A stretch of 64,000 nt of DNA from positions 1,364,001 to 1,428,000 of the forward strand of contig NZ_JAUSXN010000001.1 of NCBI RefSeq assembly GCF_030816015.1, written 5' to 3'. Shown in pieces: positions 27,625-36,089 of this stretch. A program made the position numbers and the translations under genes. Positions within the stretch are counted from its first letter, which is position 1. Every line of letters starts with the position of its first letter. Source of the DNA: Pedobacter sp. W3I1. Its GTDB lineage: Bacteria > Bacteroidota > Bacteroidia > Sphingobacteriales > Sphingobacteriaceae. Below the pieces are notes generated by a model that worked only from the letters and a program-made list of their open reading frames with translations, was not told where the DNA came from and did not search any database.

Positions 27625-28965
27625 ATGAAACTGAAGCATATTATTATTACCGTAGTTGCTATCGTAGCTCTTCTAGTCATACTAAAGCTGGCCGGAGTTA
27701 TTGGAGGAGATAAAACCGAAAAAGTAACTACAGAAAAGGCATCAGATAAAACTGTTGTAGAAACAGTAACCGCAAGTGGTAAAATACAGCCAGAAACCGA
27801 GGTTAAATTAAGTTCTGAGGTATCGGGAGAGGTAGTAGAGTTAAAAGTAAAAGAAGGAGACATTGTTAAAGCCGGTCAGTTGCTTTGTAAAGTACGTCCG
27901 GATGTTTTGCAATCGGGATACGAAAGAACGGTGGCTACATTTAATGCACAGAGAGCTAGTGTGGCTGCAGCACAACAACAATTGATACAAAACCAGGCCA
28001 ACTTCGTAAACGCCGAAGCAACTTATAAACGTAATGTTGAACTGTTTAATAAAAAAGTAATCTCTGCATCTGAGTTCGATGCAGCTAAAGCCGCCTATTT
28101 AACAGCCAAAGCAAATTTAGCCAGTGCAAAAGAGAATGTAACAGGTGCTAAATTTACCTTGGAACAAACGGGTGCAAACGTTAAAGAAGCAGGTGCAAAC
28201 TTAGCTAAAACAACAATCTACGCTCCGGTTGATGGTGTGGTTTCAAAACTATCAATCGAATTGGGCGATCGTATTTTAGGAACTTCGCAAATGGCAGGTA
28301 CAGAAATAATGCGTATCTCCAACCTGTCAACAATGGAGGTGAACGTTGATGTTAATGAAAATGATATTACCCGCGTTAAAGTGGGAGATAAAGCTTCGAT
28401 TGAAGTTGATGCTTTCTCTGACAAGAAATTTAGAGGTGTAGTAACCGAAATTGCAAGTTCATCAACAGCTGTTGGTACTGCGATTTCTACTTCCGTAGAT
28501 CAGGTAACCAATTTCTCAGTAAAAATCAGAATTACAGAAGAACTAGCGGGTAAACAACAATCTATCTTCCGCCCGGGTATGTCGGCTACGGTTGATATCG
28601 AAAGTGAATCGTTAACGGGTTTGGCTATTCCAATCCAGGCGGTATTTACTGATAATGCAAAATCTGCTGATGCTAGCCAAAACCAGGGTAACCAGGCAAA
28701 TACCGACAAGCAAAAATCTAAATTAACCGATAAAAAGGTGAAACAATACATTTATGCTTACGATGCTAAAACCAAAAAGGTTAAAAAAACAGAGGTAACC
28801 ACTGGCATCCAAAACGATCAGTTCATTATTGTAAAATCTGGTGTTAAAGCTGGGCAAGAAATTGTAACAGGCCCTTATTCGGCTATCCAAAACAAATTAA
28901 AAGACGGAATGGTTGTAGAGAAAACATCTAAAGACCAGTTGTTTAACAAAGACGCTAAGAAGTAG
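27625..28965 (+). CDS. Periplasmic adaptor subunit (HlyD/MacA-like membrane fusion protein)
   Basis: The 446-residue protein has one N-terminal membrane segment (residues 5-24), then a lipoyl-like half (SGKIQPETEVKLSSEVSGEV), a helical hairpin (about 95-190, Ala/Gln/Asn-rich coiled coil), the second lipoyl half with APVDGVVSKL and a beta-barrel domain (about 235-330). The C-terminal 100 residues include a Lys-rich linker and a membrane-proximal domain. It should connect the TolC channel to an inner-membrane ABC or RND transporter. The MacB-type permease which normally follows is missing: the next gene is gpsA. Confidence 0.88.
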   Translation: MKLKHIIITVVAIVALLVILKLAGVIGGDKTEKVTTEKASDKTVVETVTASGKIQPETEVKLSSEVSGEVVELKVKEGDIVKAGQLLCKVRPDVLQSGYERTVATFNAQRASVAAAQQQLIQNQANFVNAEATYKRNVELFNKKVISASEFDAAKAAYLTAKANLASAKENVTGAKFTLEQTGANVKEAGANLAKTTIYAPVDGVVSKLSIELGDRILGTSQMAGTEIMRISNLSTMEVNVDVNENDITRVKVGDKASIEVDAFSDKKFRGVVTEIASSSTAVGTAISTSVDQVTNFSVKIRITEELAGKQQSIFRPGMSATVDIESESLTGLAIPIQAVFTDNAKSADASQNQGNQANTDKQKSKLTDKKVKQYIYAYDAKTKKVKKTEVTTGIQNDQFIIVKSGVKAGQEIVTGPYSAIQNKLKDGMVVEKTSKDQLFNKDAKK

Positions 28966-28988
28966 CCTTTTTAGGTGTAAGGTTAAAG

Positions 28989-29030
28989 GTGTGAGGTGTA
29001 GGGTTTTGCCTATTCACCTCACACTTTTTA
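28989..29030 (+). terminator. Rho-independent terminator after the adaptor gene
   Basis: GTGTGAGGTG pairs with CACCTCACAC across a 16-base loop and is followed by TTTTTA. It lies 23 bases past the stop. The remainder up to gpsA (to 29194) contains CCTTTTACCTTAAGCC-type repeat words also seen at 35.3 and 44.6 kb. Confidence 0.85.
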
Positions 29031-29194
29031 TCGTAAATATCTACAAGAAATAGTAACTTGCGAGCTTGAGATATAAGATTTTGGGTGTGGGATATAGTTC
29101 TTCAACCAAACTTTACATCTTTTACCTTGAGCTTTAGTACTTAGGACATAATAACCTTATGCCTTTTACCTTAAGCCTTATACCTCTTTAAAAC

Positions 29195-30197
29195 ATGGTA
29201 CCTAAAATAGCAATGATAGGGGGCGGGAGCTGGGCGACTGCCATTGTAAAAATGCTTGCAGATAATTTATCTGAAAAGGAAATTTTTTGGTGGATGCGCA
29301 ACGAGGAAGCTATAGCGCACATTAAAAAATTTAAACATAATCCTAATTATATTAGTTCTGTTGAGATTAAACTTACTCAAGAAGACCATATCTCTTCAGA
29401 TATCAACTCCATAATAAAGTCAGCCGAATTTGTAATTTTAAACGTTCCGGCGGCATTTTTAAAAAACACTTTAGCTTCCATCACCGCCGAAGATTTAAAG
29501 GGCAAAAAAATCATTTCAGCTATAAAAGGCATAGTACCCGAAGATAATCTGATTATCGGCGAATTTTTGCACGAAAATTATAATATCCCATATGATGATA
29601 TTTTGGTGGTTAGCGGACCATGCCATGCCGAAGAAGTAGCTTTAGAAAAATTATCATACCTAACCATAGCCTGTACTGATGTAGAAAAGGCATCAACTTT
29701 CGCTTCATTTTTAAACACCCGTTATATTAAAACAAACGTATCAGACGATATTTTCGGGACAGAATATGCAGCAGTTTTAAAAAATATATATGCCGTTGCC
29801 AGCGGCATTTGCCACGGCATAGGTTATGGCGATAATTTTCAGGCGGTGTTGATCAGCAATGCCATTCGCGAAATTAAACGTTTTGTTGATGCTGTTCATC
29901 CCATCAATAGAGATATTATGGAGTCGGCATACCTTGGTGATTTATTGGTAACCGCTTATTCGCAATTTAGCCGTAACCGCACCTTTGGTAATATGATAGG
30001 GGAAGGGATATACTGTAAAATCTGCACAGTTGGAAATGAACATGATTGCCGAAGGTTATTATGCTGTGAAATGCATGCATATCAAAAATCAGGCATACCA
30101 TGTAGATATGCCAATTTGTAAAGCAGTGCATAGCATTATTTACGAAAACCGTTCGCCCCATATCGAAATGAAATTATTAGCCGAGAAATTAAATTAA
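29195..30197 (+). pseudogene. gpsA: Glycerol-3-phosphate dehydrogenase (NAD(P)+), frameshifted near the 3' end
   Basis: The N-terminal Rossmann region (MIGGGSWATAIVKML), NVPAAFL, SAIKGI, VSGPCHAEEVA, the catalytic-domain block TEYAAVLKNIYAVASGI and FSRNRTFGNMIG are typical of GpsA, which reduces dihydroxyacetone phosphate to glycerol-3-phosphate for phospholipid synthesis. At GGGG (29999-30002) the frame shifts. Removing one G gives MIGKGYTVKSAQLEMNMIAEG and a normal ending KLLAEKLN with stop at 30195-30197, total about 333 residues. In the frame given, translation ends early at 30121 after unrelated residues. Since gpsA is usually essential, a homopolymer sequence error is the more likely explanation. 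The repeat array begins 280 bases later. Confidence 0.88.
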
Positions 30198-30277
30198 TGT
30201 CACCCTGAGCGGTAATTTTTTATAAAAATCAATTTAAATTACAGGAGAATTTAAAGAGGTGAGTCAATTAGAAGTAT

Positions 30278-30372
30278 CGTCATTTCGACCGTAGTGGAGA
30301 AATCTTTAAATTTGATTTCAACAATAAAGTTTAAAGATCTCTCCACTCCGCGGTGCTTCGGTCGAGATGACG
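30278..30372. repeat. Long hairpin repeat (CGTCATTTCGACCG...CGGTCGAGATGACG)
   Basis: Arms CGTCATTTCGACCG and CGGTCGAGATGACG, with further pairing of GGAGAAATCTTTAAA with TTTAAAGATCTCTCC, form a hairpin of about 95 bases, followed by a T-run. This is a common Bacteroidota intergenic element and may serve as a terminator for gpsA. Confidence 0.85.
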
Positions 30373-30477
30373 ATTTTTCTATCGAAATCTATTAATGCCA
30401 ATATAGTCTAAGGATTTATTTTAATTTATTCTTCTCAGACTGGCAACCGCTCTACTTAAATTTGTCGCGAGCTTCAT

Positions 30478-31614
30478 GTTTTCTTGCAGCCGGTTGCTGT
30501 TTAGCCCCGGGCGAAGCGACATCCCTGAAGCGAAGCGAAAGGATATAGCGGAGAACGGGAACATCCTTTAATAGTTGCCCTGTCCTTGCGCTCCAAAAAA
30601 AGATTTTAATTTTTATGTAAAGCAAGGTTCTGGGTTTTTCGGTTGGGGCAGTCCTTCTTTCCGCTATTATCTTTTTGTGAATTTTATTGCTGGTTGTTTG
30701 GCCTTGCAGCAAAAAGGATAACCGCTGCAATAAGGTTTATTGAAATCAGGTCAGTATAAGGAAACAGAATAATTCTTGCTTGGGCTGTTACATGTGGCTT
30801 CTTTACAGTGGTAACTGTTTAGCCGTCCCCTGTCGGAACCAATGCTATTAATTTAGGGCGAAATCGAGAAAAGAGTCACCCTGAGCGTAGTCGAAGGGCC
30901 TCTTTTAATTTATCAGCCTCTAGAAGTCTTCGACTACGCTCAGACTGACAATTGCGATACTTTGTTGTTATTTGTGTCTTTTTCTTGCAGCCATGAGCTT
31001 TTTAGCCCCGGTCGAAGCGGCATCCCTGAAGCGCAGCGTAAGGATATAGCGGAGAACGGGAACACCCTTTAATAGTTGCCCTGTTCTTGTGCTCCAAAAA
31101 AAGATTTTAATTTTTATGTAAAGCAAGGTTCTGAGTTTTTCGGTTCGGGTAGTCCTTCTTTCCGCTATTATCTTTTTGTGAATGTTATTGCTGGTTGTTT
31201 GGCCTTGCAGCAAAAAAGATAACCGCTGCAATAAGGTTTATTGAAATCAGGTCAGTATAAGGAAACAGAATAAATTCTTGCCTGGGCTGTTACATGTGGC
31301 TTCCTTACAGTGGTAACTGTTTAGCCGTCCCCGGTCGGACCAATGCTATTAATTTAGGGCGAAATCGAGAAAAGATGTCACCCTGAGCGTAGTCGAAGGG
31401 CCTCTTTTTTTAATTTATCAGCCTCTAGAAGTCTTCGACTACGCTCAGACTGACAATTGCGATACTTACTTTGTTGTGATTTTTGTCTTTTTCTTGCAGT
31501 ACAGAAGTTTTTTAGCCCCGGTCGAAGCGGCATCCCTGAAGCGTAGCGAAAGGATATAGCGGAGAACGGGAACACCCTTTAATAGTTGTCACTGCCCTTG
31601 CGCTCAAAAAAATA
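30478..31614. repeat. Tandem array of an approximately 505-bp repeat, opposite in orientation to the 18-19 kb array
   Basis: Two full units begin near 30478 and 30979 and a partial third near 31490, marked by TTTTCTTGCAG followed by TTAGCCCCGG at 30501, 31002 and 31512. Each carries the reverse complement of the 18-19 kb core (AAGGATATAGCGGAGAACGG and GTAAAGCAAGGTTCTG). Each then has a spacer part with a perfect hairpin CTGAGCGTAGTCGAAG / CTTCGACTACGCTCAG (30881-30943 and 31383-31448). Minus-strand ORFs at 30452-30730 and 30968-31231 follow from the repeat and change frame relative to the other array, so I call the region non-coding. Confidence 0.88.
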
Positions 31615-31770
31615 ATACAGCTGAATCGATACGCTACCCTTCAAAAAAGATTTTGAACTTTAGGTTTCTCAATTTCAAACAATTCCTACAATAAGATTTA
31701 CTTAATAAGTACTTAGCTGTAAAACAAAAGCTGCGGTCAACTGTTATCACGTAAATAAAATATAGCTGTC

Positions 31771-32115
31771 ATGAAAAAGAAATTAGTAATGGGTTTATTA
31801 ACGCTGGCCTTGTTTGGAGGTGTAGCCTTAAATGTAAATGCACAAGAAAAGAAAAAAACTGAAGTAGGTAAAGCATTAGATCATACCGGAAAAGCAATTG
31901 GTAAAGGTGCTAAATCTGTAGGTAATAAAACTGCTGAAGTAGCGGTAAAAGGCAGTTCGAAAGTTGCTGATAAAACCTGGAAAGGTAAAATGGCACCAGA
32001 TGGTTCTGATGTTTATATCAATGCAAAAAATGAAAAATATTATGTAAACTCGAAAGGTGCTAAAATTTGGTTAAAAGCCAGTCAGATTAAAAACAGACCT
32101 GAGCCTAAGAAATAG
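31771..32115 (+). CDS. Small secreted basic protein of unknown function
   Basis: The 114-residue protein has a clear signal peptide (residues 1-24, ending VNAQ). The mature part is Lys-, Gly- and Ala-rich with a repeating pattern (GKALDHTGKAIGKGAKSVGNKTAEVAV, about 32-58), then a compact C-terminal part with DVYINAKNEKYYVNSKGAKIWL. The repeat part resembles amphipathic stress- or membrane-associated helices. I do not recognise a family. It is monocistronic: it ends at a strong terminator and is preceded by the repeat array. Confidence 0.75.
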   Translation: MKKKLVMGLLTLALFGGVALNVNAQEKKKTEVGKALDHTGKAIGKGAKSVGNKTAEVAVKGSSKVADKTWKGKMAPDGSDVYINAKNEKYYVNSKGAKIWLKASQIKNRPEPKK

Positions 32116-32133
32116 TAAAGTGTAATTTTAAAA

Positions 32134-32167
32134 GAAGTCAAGTTTTAAAAACTTGACTTCTTTTTTT
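32134..32167 (+). terminator. Rho-independent terminator after the small secreted protein
   Basis: GAAGTCAAGTTTT and AAAACTTGACTTC form a 12- to 13-bp perfect stem with hardly any loop, followed by TTTTTTT. A bidirectional role for rimO on the other strand is possible. Confidence 0.92.
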
Positions 32168-32192
32168 AGATAAACCTCGAGGTTTATTTAGT

Positions 32193-33524
32193 TTATACTA
32201 TAGTTCCGTATAAATCGAAATCTTCAGCCCTGTCTATCTTCACATTAACAAAACTTCCATTAGCGGCATAACCTGTTGCTGCGTCGATTAAAACTTCGTT
32301 ATCAACTTCAGGTGAATCAAATTCAGTTCTGCCGACAAAGAAATCCCCTTCTTTTTTATCAACCAGTACTTTAAAAGTTTTACCTACTTTTTCCTGGTTA
32401 ATATCGAAAGAAATACCTTGCTGAATTTCCATAATATCATCCACACGTTGTTGTTTTATTTCATCGGAGATATCATCAACCAAAGTATGCGCGTGTGTCT
32501 TCTCTTCGTGCGAATAGGTAAAGCAACCCAAACGGTCGAATTTGGTTTCTGCAACCCATTCCTTCATTTCTTGGAAATCGTGTTCAGTTTCGCCTGGGTA
32601 ACCGCAGATTAAAGTAGTACGCATGGCGATATTTGGCACTTTATCTCTGATCTGGTTCACTAAATCGATGGTTTTTTGTTTGGTAGTGCCCCGGCGCATT
32701 GATTTTAGCATGTTATCTGTAATATGCTGTAATGGCATATCCAGATACTTGCAGATGTTGTCGCGTTCGTTCATGGCATCTAAAATTTCCATCGGGAAGC
32801 CAGAAGGGTAGGCGTATTGCAAACGGATCCATTCGATGCCGGGAACATCAGATAAACGACGCATCAATTCATCTAACTTGCGCACACCATAAAGATCTAA
32901 ACCGTAATAGGTAAGATCCTGAGCAATTAAAATCAGTTCTTTAGTGCCGTTTTTGGCCAATATTTTAGCTTCGTTAACCAACTCTTCCATTGGTTTACTC
33001 AAGTGTTTGCCACGCATTAAAGGAATAGCACAAAAAGAGCATGGGCGGTTACAGCCTTCGGCAATTTTGAAATAGGCAAAATGAGAAGGGGTGGTTAATA
33101 AACGCTCGCCAATAAGTTCGTGCTTGTAATTAGCGCCTAACTCACGTAATATATTTTGTAAATCGTTGGTGCCGAAAAAAGCATCAACGTTTGTAATTTC
33201 AGCTTCTAATTCGGGTTTGTAACGCTCAGATAAACAGCCTGTAACCACTACTTTGCCAATTTTACCAGCTTCTTTTAGTTCACTGAACTGTAGAATGGTA
33301 TCGATTGATTCTTGTTTAGCATTATCGATAAAACCGCAGGTATTGATTACAACGATATCATCTTTGCCCATTTTGTCTGATTCGTGTACAACATTTAAAT
33401 TGTTGCCACGCAACTGCCCCATCAATACTTCCGAATCGTATATGTTTTTTGAACAACCTAATGTAATTACATTAATTTTAGGTTGCTTAATTGCGCTTTT
33501 ACTTTTTACTATTTTGGTATTCAT
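32193..33524 (-). CDS. rimO: Ribosomal protein S12 methylthiotransferase RimO
   Basis: From the ATG at 33524 the protein has 443 residues. The upstream ATG at 33563 would add 13 residues outside the family pattern. Order of domains: UPF0004 (INVITLGCSKNIYDSEVLMGQL), radical SAM with C-x3-C-x2-C in EGCNRPCSFCAIPLMRG, and a C-terminal TRAM domain. RimO uses two iron-sulfur clusters and SAM to add a methylthio group to Asp of ribosomal protein S12. It is downstream of ftsY, with the GxxExxY gene between them. Confidence 0.95.
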   Translation of the reverse strand: MNTKIVKSKSAIKQPKINVITLGCSKNIYDSEVLMGQLRGNNLNVVHESDKMGKDDIVVINTCGFIDNAKQESIDTILQFSELKEAGKIGKVVVTGCLSERYKPELEAEITNVDAFFGTNDLQNILRELGANYKHELIGERLLTTPSHFAYFKIAEGCNRPCSFCAIPLMRGKHLSKPMEELVNEAKILAKNGTKELILIAQDLTYYGLDLYGVRKLDELMRRLSDVPGIEWIRLQYAYPSGFPMEILDAMNERDNICKYLDMPLQHITDNMLKSMRRGTTKQKTIDLVNQIRDKVPNIAMRTTLICGYPGETEHDFQEMKEWVAETKFDRLGCFTYSHEEKTHAHTLVDDISDEIKQQRVDDIMEIQQGISFDINQEKVGKTFKVLVDKKEGDFFVGRTEFDSPEVDNEVLIDAATGYAANGSFVNVKIDRAEDFDLYGTIV

Positions 33525-33555
33525 ATTATAATGATTTACACCTTCCTTGCGGTTT

Positions 33556-34011
33556 GATTCCACAGATTTGGTGATTCCACAGATTGTAATGTGGAAATTT
33601 TAAAGGATCAAACAGATATTCTTTTGACCTCACAACTTGTGTTGCCAAAGTTAATCAATAATCCGGTTTTAATTTTACTGGCTTTCAAATAAGAGATAAG
33701 TTGGTTTTGGAATAATTTGGGCTGATATCCAGTTACTGACTTTAGCTCCACTATTACTTTTTGTTCCACTACTAAATCACATCTAAATTTGCCAATGATT
33801 TGATCTTCGAACATCACTATAAACTCTTTCTCAACATCAAAATTTAGCCCAGCCTGGCTAAGTTTTATTTTAAGTGCGTTGACATAAATTTTCTCTAAAA
33901 ATCCTGGTCCCAATTGAGAATGGACACTGTAGCAACAACCAATTATAATACCCGTAAGTTCATGATTTTCATATTCTTCCATTACTGAAATTAATAAAAA
34001 TCTGTGTAATC
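33556..34011. repeat. Short inverted repeats (GATTMCACAGATT) flanking the GxxExxY gene
   Basis: On the left GATTCCACAGATT occurs twice (33556-33568 and 33573-33585). On the right AATCTGTGTAATC (33999-34011) is its inverted form with one mismatch. A second pair of words, CCCACGAAGTG, is repeated just to the right (about 34013 and 34041). The arrangement encloses the gene at 33608-33982 and suggests it arrived as a unit. Confidence 0.65.
33608..33982 (-). CDS. GxxExxY family protein
   Basis: The 124-residue protein carries the name-giving motif (GPGFLEKIY, residues about 26-34) and the pattern DLVVEQKVIVELKSV (about 70-84), in which D and the ExK agree with a PD-(D/E)XK nuclease-type core. The family is widespread, patchily distributed and of unknown function. 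The gene sits between ftsY and rimO, which I would expect to be adjacent, and is bordered by short inverted repeats, supporting later insertion. Length is normal for the family. Confidence 0.85.
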   Translation of the reverse strand: MEEYENHELTGIIIGCCYSVHSQLGPGFLEKIYVNALKIKLSQAGLNFDVEKEFIVMFEDQIIGKFRCDLVVEQKVIVELKSVTGYQPKLFQNQLISYLKASKIKTGLLINFGNTSCEVKRISV

Positions 34012-34052
34012 ACCCACGAAGTGAACCCTCGATGAAATCAACCCACGAAGTG

Positions 34053-35015
34053 CTACTTAAACAAACTATTCACAAACTCTTTCTTATCAAAAAGCTGTAA
34101 GTCGCCAACTTTTTCTCCTACACCGATATATTTAACCGGAATTCTGAATTGATCTGAAATTCCGATTACTACACCACCTTTTGCTGTTCCATCTAATTTT
34201 GTAATGGCCAATGCATTAACATCAGTAGCTTCGGTAAACTGTTTGCACTGTTCAAAAGCATTTTGACCGGTTGAGGCATCTAATACCAATAAAATTTCGT
34301 GCGGTGCGCCTGGTACTACCTTTTGCATCACCTGTTTAATTTTACCCAACTCGTTCATCAAGCCGATTTTGTTGTGTAAACGTCCGGCAGTATCGATAAT
34401 TACTACATCTTCGTCATTAGCCACGGCAGATTGTAAAGTATCAAAAGCAACTGAAGCAGGATCGGAACCCATAGCCTGCGCCACAACCCTCACGCCAACG
34501 CGTTCGCCCCAAAGTTTAATCTGATCAACGGCCGCAGCTCTGAAGGTATCGGCAGCACCTAATACTACTTTAAGTCCCGATTCTTTAAGTTTATGTGCGA
34601 GTTTGCCAATAGTAGTGGTTTTGCCCACACCATTTACGCCAACTACCATAATTACATAAGGTTTATGATCGCCGTATTCGAACTGACGGAAATCGTTACT
34701 ATTGTTTTCAGATAAAAGCAATTGGATTTCATCACGCAGGATAAAATTTAGCTCCGAGGTATTGAGGTATTTATCTTTGGCAACACGTTCTTCGATACGT
34801 TTGATAATTTTTAATGTAGTGCTTACACCTACATCAGAAGTGACCAAAACTTCTTCCAGATTATCGAGCACTTCATCATCAACAGAAGATTTTCCTGCTA
34901 CGGCTTTGGTAATTTTATTAAAGAAACCGTCTTTAGTTTTCTCTAAACCTTTATCCAGCGCTTCCTGAGCTTCAGGTGCAGTTTCTTTCTTTTTGAAAAA
35001 ATCGAATAAACCCAT
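34053..35015 (-). CDS. ftsY: Signal recognition particle receptor FtsY
   Basis: The 320-residue protein starts at MGLFDFFKKKE (35015); a further ATG at 35036 adds 7 residues and is less likely, since it overlaps the terminator stem. The NG domains are clear: GVNGVGKTTTIGKLA (P-loop), DTFRAAAVDQI, IDTAGRLHNK, ITKLDGTAKGG. It binds GTP and docks the SRP-ribosome complex at the membrane for co-translational insertion. It is downstream of DUF4295 in the ribosomal protein cluster but separated by a terminator. Confidence 0.95.
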   Translation of the reverse strand: MGLFDFFKKKETAPEAQEALDKGLEKTKDGFFNKITKAVAGKSSVDDEVLDNLEEVLVTSDVGVSTTLKIIKRIEERVAKDKYLNTSELNFILRDEIQLLLSENNSNDFRQFEYGDHKPYVIMVVGVNGVGKTTTIGKLAHKLKESGLKVVLGAADTFRAAAVDQIKLWGERVGVRVVAQAMGSDPASVAFDTLQSAVANDEDVVIIDTAGRLHNKIGLMNELGKIKQVMQKVVPGAPHEILLVLDASTGQNAFEQCKQFTEATDVNALAITKLDGTAKGGVVIGISDQFRIPVKYIGVGEKVGDLQLFDKKEFVNSLFK

Positions 35016-35035
35016 ATCTAAATTTTTATATAACA

Positions 35036-35070
35036 AAAAAAGCCCTTCCGGTTAAAACGGAACGGCCTTT
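35036..35070 (-). terminator. Probable terminator between the DUF4295 gene and ftsY
   Basis: On the minus strand GGCCGTTCCG pairs imperfectly with CGGAAGGGC and is followed by TTTTTTT. It may attenuate ftsY expression relative to the upstream ribosomal genes. Confidence 0.7.
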
Positions 35071-35099
35071 AATATTTTTAATATTAAAAAATATTAACC

Positions 35100-35255
35100 T
35101 TATTTAGATGCAATAGCATCTTTTACGTGGTCGTTGTGTACGATAAGTTCTTTGAATGAGTAAGCACCAGTTTTTGGTGATTTTATCATTGTAATTACTT
35201 TCGAATATTCTTTACCTGTACCTGTTTTAAGGGTTGCAACTACTTTCTTTGCCAT
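35100..35255 (-). CDS. DUF4295 protein (51 residues)
   Basis: Translated by eye from the ATG at 35255 to the stop at 35100. The protein starts MAKKVVATLKTGTGKEYSKV and ends DAIASK. This small basic family is conserved in Bacteroidota next to rpmG and rpmB, as here, and is thought to be ribosome-linked on the basis of position only. It lies 83 bases downstream of rpmG, with a CCTTTTACCTT-type repeat in the gap. Confidence 0.9.
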   Translation of the reverse strand: MAKKVVATLKTGTGKEYSKVITMIKSPKTGAYSFKELIVHNDHVKDAIASK

Positions 35256-35338
35256 GTTCTTATAATTTTAAATGATTGAATGATAGAAGGATTGAATGAG
35301 CGGTTAAACCCCCAACCTTAAGCCTTTTACCTTCAGTC

Positions 35339-35521
35339 TTATTTAATCTCTTTATGTACGGTTACTTTTCTCAATACCGGATTGAATTTTTTCAATTCTA
35401 ATCTCTCAGTAGTGTTTTTACGGTTTTTGGTAGAAATATATCTAGACATACCTGGCATGCCACTTTCTTTATGTTCAGTACATTCTAAAATAACCTGAAC
35501 TCTGTTACCTTTTTTTGCCAT
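35339..35521 (-). CDS. rpmG: 50S ribosomal protein L33
   Basis: The 60-residue protein ([18 protein letters not shown], with [19 protein letters not shown] and a final VTVHKEIK) matches L33 of this phylum. The zinc-binding cysteine pairs seen in some L33 are absent, as in other zinc-independent forms. It lies 44 bases downstream of rpmB in the same operon. Confidence 0.95.
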   Translation of the reverse strand: MAKKGNRVQVILECTEHKESGMPGMSRYISTKNRKNTTERLELKKFNPVLRKVTVHKEIK

Positions 35522-35565
35522 TTTAATATAAATTGAAAACTGTTAATCTCAACAGTTAATGTTTT

Positions 35566-35799
35566 TTACAAAAATCCTTTTTTTACGAAACGGTTAATTG
35601 CTTCGCTAATGCCCACTTTATTGATGGTTTTAATCGCTGAAGTAGAAACTTTCAACGTAATCCAACGGTTTTCTTCAGGAATATAAAATTTCTGAAGTTG
35701 TAGGTTTGGGTAAAATTTGCGTTTGGTTTTAACGTTTGAGTGAGAAACGTTGTTACCTACCATTGCTTTTTTTCCTGTTAAATCACAAACTCTTGACAT
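35566..35799 (-). CDS. rpmB: 50S ribosomal protein L28
   Basis: The 77-residue protein starts [21 protein letters not shown] and has [19 protein letters not shown], both diagnostic of L28. It is the first gene of the rpmB-rpmG-DUF4295 group and is divergent from acs, 290 bases away. Confidence 0.95.
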   Translation of the reverse strand: MSRVCDLTGKKAMVGNNVSHSNVKTKRKFYPNLQLQKFYIPEENRWITLKVSTSAIKTINKVGISEAINRFVKKGFL

Positions 35800-35851
35800 G
35801 ACTTGTAAATATAGTTGTTAATATCGTCCGCTTAATTTTTTTAAGAGTGTG

Positions 35852-35882
35852 CAAATATCTGAATAATAATTGTAAACAGCAA
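35852..35882 (-). promoter_or_regulatory. Probable promoter of the rpmB operon
   Basis: On the minus strand a TTG (-33) is followed after 20 bases by GATATTTG, which matches TAnnTTTG at seven of eight positions. The spacing fits the Bacteroidota sigma-ABfr pattern. The start codon at 35799 is about 45 bases past the expected transcription start. Confidence 0.5.
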
Positions 35883-35991
35883 TAGCCTAGCTAATTATTT
35901 TTACAATTAATATTATAAGCGGAAAAGGTTTGTGTCATGTTTGTTCATGCCTAATATTAAATTCTGCCTATATTAAAAATAAATATTTCTG

Positions 35992-36005
35992 ATCAAACGT
36001 TTGAT
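35992..36005. promoter_or_regulatory. Perfect 14-bp palindrome upstream of acs
   Basis: ATCAAACGTTTGAT is a perfect palindrome with a central CG and lies 84 bases before the acs start. Its form is that of a LacI-family or similar dimeric regulator operator. No regulator is assigned. Confidence 0.45.
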
Positions 36006-36089
36006 ATTCATTTTGATACGATTAAACTATTTCTCCTAATTATTATTTATTTAAATTAGCCGCAACTAATCCAAAATATAGAACGAGCA

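Noticed and set aside
29195-30121. Shorter, natural gpsA ending at 30121
   Set aside because: The last 30 residues in this frame are Cys-rich and unlike GpsA, while the correct C-terminus is present one frame over.
17975-31770. Insertion sequence, transposon or prophage
   Set aside because: No transposase, integrase or phage gene is visible in or near the repeat arrays.
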